A stretch of DNA of 37,719 nt from a virus. The stretch is taken from IMG/VR virus record IMGVR_UViG_3300036978_000587, positions 1 through 37,719 of that record; one strand, 5' to 3'. The position numbers and the translations under genes were made by a program. Positions 16,639 through 23,187 of the stretch are shown here, piece after piece. The number at the start of each line of letters is the position of its first letter. The stretch's first letter is position 1. The notes beneath the pieces were generated by a model. It was given only the letters and a program-made list of their open reading frames with translations, did not search any database and was not told the origin of the DNA.

Positions 16639-17546
16639 TACGCCTCCGGATTTTCTTCCGCCGCAAGCTTGGCACCTTGCAACCACTCTTGCAAGGTCAC
16701 GTTGTTTTGCAGTTTCGTGCGACGTGCATACGCCAAGAACGCGTCGGCAATTTCCGCGTCGTAACGCGAGAGGATGCGTTCGATCGGTAGACGCAGATCG
16801 CCGGGCTTCCATGTGTAGGCGTTTTCTTTGCCCTGGTTCAGCGGTGAACGGATGTCGAGTGTGTGACCGTCTTCTTGCAGTTGGCCTTTTTCAAGCATCT
16901 TCACCACGTGGTCGTCGGCGACGCGCTGCTGGGTGACGATGGCGTTGGGATCTTCGGGGTTGATGGGGCGCTTGCCTTCGGCGGCAATCTCGCCGGCCTC
17001 GGCAGCAGTACGGGGGCGCACTTCGCAACGGCAGCCCCAGTCCCACGGCGGGAAGTGGTCGGCCCAGAAAGGCGAGTCGCAGGGGATGATCAGGCCGTTA
17101 AGTGCGGCGTGAGCGTCGCGCACGCGGTCGTCGCGCATGGAAACGTACTCCCAGTACGGAAACACGTCGCGCTGTTCGTCGAGGGCCTGGTATTCGGCGG
17201 CGGCATAGGCTTGGTAGCCGTGTGTGCGCAGCAGCAACTCGGCGCGGGCTTCGGCGGCGGCGAGTTGCTGATCCATCTCGGCAGGATCCGTGGATGTGAC
17301 CAGGCCGCCGAGATTTTCGACGATCTTATCCTTGGCTGTTTCCCAATCTCCGCCCATGGGCACTTCCGCGATCGCGTCGCGGACGCGCTGCACGGCGGCC
17401 AGATTTTCGATGCCAGTCACACAGATCGCGCGGGCTTTGAGTTCCGGCAGCAGCCTGTCGAATGTGGCGCGCAGCATAGGCTGCTTGTCGGAGACAAAGG
17501 CCGCGGCGACTTCGTTGGGGACGGGGGTGGTGAGGATGGATGGCAT
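16638..17546 (-). CDS. F: Head morphogenesis protein, Mu gpF/SPP1 gp7 family (302 aa)
   Basis: The core family motif is clear near residues 130-190: YWEYVSMRDDRVRDAHAALN, then IIPCDSPFW and PPWDWGCRCEV with conserved Trp/Cys residues. These minor head proteins act with the portal in head assembly. The N-terminal 22 residues (ILTTPVPNEVAAAFVSDKQ) are copied at the start of the upstream Lar-like gene. In Mu, F follows portal gp29 directly. Here portal is on the other arm, 18 kb away on the opposite strand. Confidence 0.9.
   Translation of the reverse strand: MPSILTTPVPNEVAAAFVSDKQPMLRATFDRLLPELKARAICVTGIENLAAVQRVRDAIAEVPMGGDWETAKDKIVENLGGLVTSTDPAEMDQQLAAAEARAELLLRTHGYQAYAAAEYQALDEQRDVFPYWEYVSMRDDRVRDAHAALNGLIIPCDSPFWADHFPPWDWGCRCEVRPRTAAEAGEIAAEGKRPINPEDPNAIVTQQRVADDHVVKMLEKGQLQEDGHTLDIRSPLNQGKENAYTWKPGDLRLPIERILSRYDAEIADAFLAYARRTKLQNNVTLQEWLQGAKLAAEENPEA
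17473..17539. repeat. 67-nt direct repeat: 5' end of F (partner 17872-17938)
   Basis: The copies match at 60 of 67 positions by direct comparison and are in the same strand and reading frame. One encodes the N-terminus of gpF, the other the N-terminus of the Lar-like protein. Substitutions are largely conservative in the protein (NEVAAAFVSDKQ versus NDVAAAFVSEKQ). Confidence 0.9.
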
Positions 17547-17552
17547 GGGGGA

Positions 17553-17948
17553 CTACTTTCTCTTTTGCGTTGGGCGACGATTCCACGCCGCCAATTCCTT
17601 GTCAAAATCAACCAGCGGGGAAAGAGCGGGAGGAACGCGTCCTCGGCAGTCCGCAGTTTCGCAGGAAACAGACGCATGCCCCCACATGTGGTGCGTGCTG
17701 GCGTCTCGCGTTCCGCCCCAGAAAACATTTGCTTTGCCTCCGCAAAAAGGACACGGCCTTACGCGTCCGCGCATCAGGTCCAGAATGCGATTGACTTCTG
17801 GTGGATTGCGCGATCGCAAATCAACAAGCATCTGGTGGACCTTGTCTATTTTCTCTTTTACGTCAGATGCTAGCATGAACTGCTTTTCGGATACGAAGGC
17901 CGCGGCGACGTCGTTGGGGACGGGGGTGGTGAGGATGGCACTATTCAT
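17553..17948 (-). CDS. Lar-like zinc-ribbon protein with a gpF-derived N-terminus (131 aa)
   Basis: Residues 1-25 copy the gpF start (ILTTPVPNDVAAAFVSEKQ). A helical linker follows. The C-terminal part has the Lar restriction-alleviation pattern: PCPFCGGKANVFWGG, then HASVSCETADCRG and a final AAWNRRP. Lar proteins modulate type I restriction and modification in lambdoid phages. ATG at 17948 overlaps the upstream TAG as ATGAATAG. A GTG three codons earlier is possible. The N-terminal chimera could be a spare translation-start module or an unsuspected functional tag. Confidence 0.8.
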   Translation of the reverse strand: MNSAILTTPVPNDVAAAFVSEKQFMLASDVKEKIDKVHQMLVDLRSRNPPEVNRILDLMRGRVRPCPFCGGKANVFWGGTRDASTHHMWGHASVSCETADCRGRVPPALSPLVDFDKELAAWNRRPTQKRK

Positions 17949-18141
17949 TGCACGCACCCCAGTAGCCGCTCACCAGGAATTGGTACGGGCGCATCGCGAA
18001 CAGTTTGCGCTCGATCATTCGCTTCTTCTCGTCCGTGCTTTCCACGGGGTCATGGCGGATCAACACGGTCTCCTCTAGGAAACCGGCCGCAAGCGCCAGC
18101 TTCTTCGTTTTGTCCGACGCCGCCAGAATTATCGCTACCAT
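17941..18141 (-). CDS. Small unknown protein (66 aa)
   Basis: GGAGG lies 6 nt before ATG 18141. The sequence is a short hydrophobic start (MVAIILAASDKTKKLALAAG), then a charged helix (STDEKKRMIERKLFAMRPYQ). It is coupled to the Lar-like gene by an 8-nt overlap. No family is recognised. Confidence 0.65.
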   Translation of the reverse strand: MVAIILAASDKTKKLALAAGFLEETVLIRHDPVESTDEKKRMIERKLFAMRPYQFLVSGYWGACNE

Positions 18142-18142
18142 G

Positions 18143-18493
18143 TCACGCCTCCCTTGGAGCGGTCACGCTCCGTTTCGCTTGGTCGCTAGAAAGCCCCCGA
18201 ACATCCGCGTGCAGTACGGCTGCGTGACCCTCAGTGTTCTGCAGACGCACCGTGATGCGCGTTCCACCGTCAAGCGTAATGTCGTATTTCTCCGCGTTGC
18301 TTTCGCGGGCGACACGCTCCAGTGCCAGCGCGGCGGCCATGCCGGTAATCCCGTCGAAGCCCACGCTATCATGCAGCTTGGCGGCCAGGACGCGGACCCC
18401 GCGCGCCAGCGAGGCGTCGCGCCATTCCATAAACGTCGGCGCAGCGCGCTCTTCCGTGGTCAAGGTTGCGTCGAATGCGTCGAAGTCATCCAT
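18143..18493 (-). CDS. Unknown phage protein (116 aa)
   Basis: The start at 18493 is coupled to the gene upstream through an 8-nt overlap (ATGGATGA). The N-terminus is acidic (MDDFDAFDATLTTEER), followed by helices and a C-terminal beta part (YDITLDGGTRITVRLQNTEG). The last third (HAAVLHADVRGL) resembles the end of the neighbour at 18486..18746 (LHANVRQ). No function can be assigned. Confidence 0.65.
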   Translation of the reverse strand: MDDFDAFDATLTTEERAAPTFMEWRDASLARGVRVLAAKLHDSVGFDGITGMAAALALERVARESNAEKYDITLDGGTRITVRLQNTEGHAAVLHADVRGLSSDQAKRSVTAPREA

Positions 18494-18746
18494 GGTCCAC
18501 CTCCTGCCGAACATTCGCGTGCAAAAGCGGCTGCAGATCGCGCGCGGACGCAAAGGCATCCAGGGCGCGCTGGGCCAGATCGGGATTTTTGCAGGAGGGC
18601 AGGTTCGGGGTATGCAAAATGCGCGGTCCGGCCGGATGGTAGACCACAGCAGCCCAGTGGTCCGGACCGATCTCTGAAACGCAAATCCGGCAAAGGCCGT
18701 GGTTGGGGGTCGGGTAGAGGTACGCGGTGCCTTGGAAGGTGTTCAT
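18486..18746 (-). CDS. Unknown small protein (86 aa)
   Basis: AGGAGG lies 5 nt before ATG 18746, so the upstream frame extension is rejected. The middle is Cys/His-bearing (NHGLCRICVSEIG, HWAAVVYHPAG), with a helical C-terminus (LAQRALDAFASARDLQPLLHANV). It might bind metal, but only two spaced Cys are clear. No family is recognised. Confidence 0.65.
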   Translation of the reverse strand: MNTFQGTAYLYPTPNHGLCRICVSEIGPDHWAAVVYHPAGPRILHTPNLPSCKNPDLAQRALDAFASARDLQPLLHANVRQEVDHG

Positions 18747-18922
18747 GGGGGCCTCCTGACGGAAAACGGAAGAACGGAATTGGGCGTTTGGGGGTGTTTG
18801 GGGGTTGGGCGGGAACGCGCAAAGGTCGCCAAGTGCCCTTCGCGGCGTTCCGCGGGGCATCTTTTGGCGTTTTTGGGTGGGGGGGGGCATAGACGGTATG
18901 GGGTAAAGACGCAAAAGGCTTT

Positions 18923-19147
18923 TTAAGACGCAACAGTGCGCCCTGGCGCAGTTTCAGGAACGTCGGCGTTGTAAGCCAGACGGGTACGTGCGCGGTAGGG
19001 ATAGAGGGCGCAGTTGAAGCTGGTACATTCCGAAGGATTCTCTTCAAAGCCCATGCACTCGGTGCAGTGGATGCGGATAGCCTTCCATCGCGCGTAGTTG
19101 TGCATTTCGAGGGTGCCTCCGTCACGGGTTCTAACTGTGTGTTTCAT
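18923..19147 (-). CDS. Small Cys-rich phage protein, paralogue 1 (74 aa)
   Basis: It carries the pattern WKAIRIHCTECMG, then CTSFNCALYPYRARTR, as in the small proteins with a CxxC and a C...LYPYR tail common in phages. Zinc binding is probable. The start overlaps the stop of its neighbour as ATGA. It is a diverged tandem copy of the gene at 19144..19338. Confidence 0.75.
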   Translation of the reverse strand: MKHTVRTRDGGTLEMHNYARWKAIRIHCTECMGFEENPSECTSFNCALYPYRARTRLAYNADVPETAPGRTVAS

Positions 19148-19338
19148 GATCGTCCTTTCTTGGGGGTTTGCAAAAATCTTGTACGGCCGCGGAACGGAAA
19201 GAGCGCGCAAAGCCGGTTTTGACAGTTCAGGGGGTTGGGGCCGAAGCAAAAGACGCAGTGGAGCTTTATGGCCTTCCACGCGGCATAATCGGGGATCGGA
19301 CGTTCGTAACCTTGGCGGGTGAGGATGGTATGGGTCAT
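19144..19338 (-). CDS. Small Cys-rich phage protein, paralogue 2 (64 aa)
   Basis: AWKAIKLHCVFCFG, then CQNRLCALFPFRGRTRF reproduces the architecture of the gene that follows it, with the same Cys spacing and the ALFPFR version of ALYPYR. It overlaps both neighbours by ATGA. Tandem duplication is inferred from shared motif order. Confidence 0.75.
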   Translation of the reverse strand: MTHTILTRQGYERPIPDYAAWKAIKLHCVFCFGPNPLNCQNRLCALFPFRGRTRFLQTPKKGRS

Positions 19339-19886
19339 GGGCGTCCTTTCTTGGGGGTTGGTTTGGGGTTTGGTTTGCGCTTCGATCCGGATGCCTCTTT
19401 GCGGGTGTCGCGGTCTATCCAGCCTTGGGCTTGCCGGTAGGCGCGCAGGTTTTTGCCGTCCGGATCCCAGAACTCCGGATCCTCGGCGCAGCGGCGAAGG
19501 TGGCCGAACCAGGAATCGAGGTTGAGCATGTAAATGTGCGGCGTGAGCTTGATGCACTCGACATATCCGGCCCGGCCAAGGCGCCGGATCGTCTCGAACT
19601 GACCGGGAAAGCCCAGCAGCGTGGTGAGCTTGCGGGTGAGCTTCACCATGCGCTCGGTCATGGGCGTAGGCGTGTATGTGCCGTCGGCGTTCTGCTGCCA
19701 GGTGGCGAGCGTCACGTCCGGGGCTTTGCGGCCGGGACGTGGCGCCCAGCGATCCGGAGCCACCTGGATCATGTCCGGGCGCGCAGCGTCGAGGAGCCGC
19801 TGGTTGATGGGCGGGCGCGTGGTAGCGTCGGCGGGTGGTGCCGGAATCTGGAGGTCGAACGCGAGTTGTGTGGCAGTAGCGGGCAT
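19335..19886 (-). CDS. Unknown phage protein with basic C-terminus (183 aa)
   Basis: AGGAG lies 8 nt before ATG 19886. The N-terminus is low complexity and Pro/Ala-rich, then come MVKLTRKLTTLLGFPGQF and a helical core (IRRLGRAGYVECIKLTPHIY) likely to hold a helix-turn-helix-sized bundle. The C-terminus is basic and proline-rich (KPNPKPTPKKGRP). It may bind DNA. No family is recognised. Confidence 0.7.
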   Translation of the reverse strand: MPATATQLAFDLQIPAPPADATTRPPINQRLLDAARPDMIQVAPDRWAPRPGRKAPDVTLATWQQNADGTYTPTPMTERMVKLTRKLTTLLGFPGQFETIRRLGRAGYVECIKLTPHIYMLNLDSWFGHLRRCAEDPEFWDPDGKNLRAYRQAQGWIDRDTRKEASGSKRKPNPKPTPKKGRP

Positions 19887-19890
19887 GGCA

Positions 19891-20442
19891 TTACTCCTGG
19901 AGAACGGCAGACGGAATCACGGAAGACGGAAGAGCTGGCGACTTGCGCTTAAGCTGGCAGACGCGGCGGCGGATGACGTAGATGGCATGCCAGATGTCTT
20001 TGGCGTGGGCCTCGCCGATGTCCACATCGCGCTTGTGGCGCAAGAAACCGGCAGCGTATTGCATGGCGTCGGCAGACGAGCCGAACCACTCGCCGGCATG
20101 GTCGCACTCGATGCGGAGCTTGGCGCGGGCTTGGTTGTCGGCGTCCAGCGAGGCACGCATGCGGCTGTCCAAGGCTTTCATGGGGCGGCCTTGCAGATCC
20201 AACCAATGGCTCATCATCGGGCGGTAATGCCGCTGACGCGCCACGCGCAAAGAGCACACGCTGATGCAGCGGAACTGCTCGCGGTGACGCCACGTCTCAA
20301 AATCCTCGCCGGCTTCCACCAGGCCCAGCTTGGTGTGCACGTCGTATGCCCGGCGAGCGGCCATGCAGAGCACGGCATATTGATGCTTCGTGAGTGGCGC
20401 ATTGAGTCCGCCGTCTATCGCGCGGTGTGTGTGGGTGTCCAT
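19891..20442 (-). CDS. Unknown protein, Mu early/middle-region type (183 aa)
   Basis: The start at MDTHTHRAIDGGLNAPLTKH (20442) is preferred because GGAG precedes it. The protein is helical with many His/Arg residues (WRHREQFRCISVCSLRVARQ) and a C-terminal basic helix (IWHAIYVIRRRVCQLKRK). It lies among the small genes between Gam and head genes, where Mu carries regulatory and GemA-type genes, but I see no GemA signature. Function unknown. Confidence 0.7.
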   Translation of the reverse strand: MDTHTHRAIDGGLNAPLTKHQYAVLCMAARRAYDVHTKLGLVEAGEDFETWRHREQFRCISVCSLRVARQRHYRPMMSHWLDLQGRPMKALDSRMRASLDADNQARAKLRIECDHAGEWFGSSADAMQYAAGFLRHKRDVDIGEAHAKDIWHAIYVIRRRVCQLKRKSPALPSSVIPSAVLQE

Positions 20443-20446
20443 GGTG

Positions 20447-20821
20447 TTACTCCGTTTTTGATGCCAGTCGTTTGACGTCTTCCAGCCCGTGCTGTCCGAT
20501 GGCGTCAGCGATCTTGCTGTAGAGTCTGCCAATCTCGACTCCGCCATTCGCGCGACACGCGCGGACCTGTCGCGCATAATCCGCGACGGCCGGATCCGCG
20601 TGCGCGCCAGGCGTGGGCTGCCCTGCCCACTCTGCCTGATTGCGCTGCCAGATGCGCACCGCCGCGCGCCACGAAACCATGGGCGTGCGCGCGCGGCCAA
20701 TCACCCACCCGACGGATTCGTAATGGTCGAGGAACGCCTGTGGGCGGAACCCGGCAAAGCCGATTTCGCGGGCGTAGGCGGAGAGTTCGGGGACGGTCGG
20801 TGGGGTGAATGTGCGTTTCAT
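20447..20821 (-). CDS. Phage protein with a replication-protein-type C-terminal motif (124 aa)
   Basis: The first 60 residues (VPELSAYAREIGFAGFRPQA, then FLDHYESVGW and SWRAAVRIWQRNQ) resemble the short domain often found at the end of phage replication or DnaT-like proteins (YCRERG...FFDYYEARGW...MKDWKAAVRTW). It may be a loader or adaptor of replication factors. It stands alone here. Confidence 0.7.
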   Translation of the reverse strand: MKRTFTPPTVPELSAYAREIGFAGFRPQAFLDHYESVGWVIGRARTPMVSWRAAVRIWQRNQAEWAGQPTPGAHADPAVADYARQVRACRANGGVEIGRLYSKIADAIGQHGLEDVKRLASKTE

Positions 20822-20836
20822 GCTTTGGGTTTCCTG

Positions 20837-21151
20837 TCACAACAACTGCATCTGCTGCCCGCACGTTTCGCGGAGTTTGCGACCGGCCACGACATCCATC
20901 CACTCGCCCAGCAGCAAGGCGCGGTAGATCCCCTCGTGACCGTGCGCGCCACAGATCTCCACAGCGCCAAGCTGCACCAGCTCTGTCACGCGCGGACGCA
21001 CCGCGAGTATGTCGCGGGGCATCTGCTCAGCCAGCGCGCGCGTAGTGAGCGGGCCGTGTGCGCGCAGAAATTCCAGGATCTCGGCGCGGTCGCCTTCTAC
21101 GCGCTCCTGGATGTCCTTAAACGTTTCGTTGCGGAAGTCTATGGGCTTCAT
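20837..21151 (-). CDS. Winged-helix DNA-binding protein (104 aa)
   Basis: AGGAG lies 7 nt before ATG 21151. Residues about 20-85 have winged-helix periodicity: RAEILEFLRAHGPLTTRALA, EQMPRDILAVRPRVTELVQL, then GAVEICG and the wing. Probably a transcription factor of the early or middle phase. In Mu, Mor and C occupy this general place between early and late genes, but this is not a recognisable Mor/C homologue. Confidence 0.75.
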   Translation of the reverse strand: MKPIDFRNETFKDIQERVEGDRAEILEFLRAHGPLTTRALAEQMPRDILAVRPRVTELVQLGAVEICGAHGHEGIYRALLLGEWMDVVAGRKLRETCGQQMQLL

Positions 21152-21159
21152 GGTGGCTC

Positions 21160-21591
21160 CTAACGGACGTCCTGTCGGTCGCCCTTGATTTCACTCACCA
21201 AAGAAGTTGGAGTATCAAGAAAGTCGTCGCATACAGCAAACAGCCCCTGCCGTCCGGACCACGGAATCAGCGTGCACTGGCAGGCATCATCCAAGACCCA
21301 GCCCACTGGCCCGGTGAACCATGGGCTGTGGTGCTCGCGCACGCAGTCCAGCAGCGTCACCTCGCCGACGATACCGCCACGTGGCAGATCTTCGTATGCA
21401 GGCATAGCCAGATCTTCGTGGATCGAATCCACAAAGATCCGGCAGGCCTCGTAATCCGCGCGCGTCATGGCCGCCGAAGCCGCGATCAGCAACTGACCGC
21501 GATGCTTGGTGGACCACGTCCGATTTTCGATGTTTTTCCACCCGGCCACGATCAGCCAGGCCCAGGGTTGTCTGACGGACAGGCACTTCAT
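21160..21591 (-). CDS. ASCH-domain protein (143 aa)
   Basis: MKCLSVRQPWAWLIVAGWK, then IENRTWSTKHRGQLLIAAS and GGIVGEVTLLDC form the ASCH/PUA-like fold signature (known to bind RNA or modified nucleotides). It starts inside the Gam stop as ATGA. Phages often carry such genes. A role in RNA-linked regulation or in handling modified bases is possible but unproven. Confidence 0.85.
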   Translation of the reverse strand: MKCLSVRQPWAWLIVAGWKNIENRTWSTKHRGQLLIAASAAMTRADYEACRIFVDSIHEDLAMPAYEDLPRGGIVGEVTLLDCVREHHSPWFTGPVGWVLDDACQCTLIPWSGRQGLFAVCDDFLDTPTSLVSEIKGDRQDVR

Positions 21592-22103
21592 GGCTGCGCC
21601 TCGATTTTGGGTTCTGCGTAAAACTTCTCTTCCTGTTTCACTTCCAGCCCGAGCCGCGCGAGCTTTTCGGCGCCGATGGTCTCGCGATCCTGCAGGAGCA
21701 TCTCCTTGTTGACCTCTTCGGCCTGTCGGACATATGCCTGCATGCCGCGGCACTTGAGCATGTCCAGCACGTGATCCCACTTGACGCCCTTGGCCGGCTT
21801 GATCGCCGGGGGCGTGGTGCGGAAGCCAAGCGTGCCGTGCGTGAGGTCCATGGACTTCTTGGTGCCAAACTCGTCCGGATGCAACACGGCCCAGGCGTTG
21901 AGGTCCGCGAACAAGGCTTCGATGTTTTCTTCCAGTTCGCCCAGTCGGCCCTCGAACTGCGCGCGGACTTCCGTCAGGCGCTTGTCCATGTTGTCCGCAT
22001 ATAGCGATCGAGCGATGACATGCTGGGCCAGTTGGCCCATGGCGCGTTCGAGTTCGTCACGAGTGGTGATGGTGGTAGCGGGTTTCTTGGTGGACTTTTT
22101 CAT
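21588..22103 (-). CDS. gam: Gam-like host-nuclease inhibitor (171 aa)
   Basis: The pattern matches Mu Gam: a long coiled N-terminal half, LNAWAVLHPDEFG, THGTLGFRTTPPAIKP and RGMQAYVRQAEEVNKEMLL followed by ETIGAEKLARLGLEVKQEEK. Mu Gam binds DNA ends and protects them from RecBCD exonuclease. It lies downstream of B, within the early operon. Length is close to the 170-odd residues of the family. Confidence 0.9.
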   Translation of the reverse strand: MKKSTKKPATTITTRDELERAMGQLAQHVIARSLYADNMDKRLTEVRAQFEGRLGELEENIEALFADLNAWAVLHPDEFGTKKSMDLTHGTLGFRTTPPAIKPAKGVKWDHVLDMLKCRGMQAYVRQAEEVNKEMLLQDRETIGAEKLARLGLEVKQEEKFYAEPKIEAQP

Positions 22104-22163
22104 GTGGTCTGTACCTTTCGTTTTTTTGGAGAGTGTTCTGAAATAGCGACCAGCCGGCCGCCC

Positions 22164-23156
22164 TTACCGCGATGCCAGTTCCTTTTCGATGCTGCGCGCG
22201 ATATCTTCGCGCGTGAGGTCTGCTGGGCGCTCGGCTTGCTGTGCCAGGCGCTTGGCGACGTCGCGCACAAAGCTCAGTCCGCCGTGCGTCTGCGCGTCCT
22301 TGTGCAGAAGCTTGGCCGCCATGATCGCCACCTGCTTGTCCATGCCAGGCAGGCGCCGATCCAAAATGCGTGACACATCACGTTCAACCGGGCACGCGAG
22401 TTTGACGCGCTCAGCCAGCCGGTTGGTCGTGAGTTGACGGGCCTCCTCATAGGCCCCACGTTCCAGCTTGCGCCATAAGGTGGGGATGCAGAGGAGGACC
22501 ACGCCCCATGAAGACTGGTTGACCAAGGTCTTGAGCGTGTTAAGACCGCGCAGTCCAAGGTGGTGAGCCTCGTCTACGAAGATCACGCGGCGGCCGTCGC
22601 GCATGTGCGCGAGGCAGGCATCTAGCCGCACAGATGTGGCCGCCGGCAGTTGCTGCACGCCAAAGCGCCGCAAGATCGCACCCAGCAGCGCGCCCGGCGA
22701 ATCTCCCCACGCGTCTGCCGCCTCGATGATGATGACCTGCGACGCGAATCGCCGGGCGATCATGCGCGCGGCCGTGGTCTTTCCTGATCCCGGATCGCCC
22801 TGAAAAATCACCACGCGGTCATTGCTGTCTGTGCGGAAAAGCGGGGCCACCACGCGAGCCAGTTCGCTCACGGGCAGCAGATCCTCGTATAGATCCTCGG
22901 TGGCGATGGCGTATTCGGCCTCAGCTTCGATCAGCGCGATCACGGCGCGGTATTCGGGCAGCCATGTATCGTCGATCGCGAGTTCGTCGGTCTTTTCTTC
23001 CAGGATGGCCCAGAGCACCTTGCTGCTGCCAAGCCCGGAAAACTCGCGCAGCAGATGCGCCTGTGTCCACTTTTTCTGGTTGCGATATTCTTCGATGCGC
23101 TTGGCCAGGGCCACGATTTCGGACTTGGCTTCGGCGGTGTTGGTGTGTGCGCTCAT
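22164..23156 (-). CDS. B: MuB-like AAA+ ATPase, transposition target/activator protein (330 aa)
   Basis: Start at MSAHTNTAEAKSEIVALAKR (23156), with GAGG upstream; the longer frame overlaps A and is rejected. An N-terminal helix-turn-helix-like part is followed by Walker A GDPGSGKT (residues 120-127), Walker B VIFVDEAHH (191-199) and a C-terminal helical domain. MuB chooses target DNA and activates the transposase. It follows A with a 31-nt gap, as in Mu. Confidence 0.92.
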   Translation of the reverse strand: MSAHTNTAEAKSEIVALAKRIEEYRNQKKWTQAHLLREFSGLGSSKVLWAILEEKTDELAIDDTWLPEYRAVIALIEAEAEYAIATEDLYEDLLPVSELARVVAPLFRTDSNDRVVIFQGDPGSGKTTAARMIARRFASQVIIIEAADAWGDSPGALLGAILRRFGVQQLPAATSVRLDACLAHMRDGRRVIFVDEAHHLGLRGLNTLKTLVNQSSWGVVLLCIPTLWRKLERGAYEEARQLTTNRLAERVKLACPVERDVSRILDRRLPGMDKQVAIMAAKLLHKDAQTHGGLSFVRDVAKRLAQQAERPADLTREDIARSIEKELASR

Positions 23157-23187
23157 GTTACCTCGTTTTTTTGTGGTTCGTTTTGGG

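Noticed and set aside
20837-21151. Mor/C-type late activator
   Set aside because: It is winged-helix-like, but without the Mor/C pattern. Only the fold-level call is retained.
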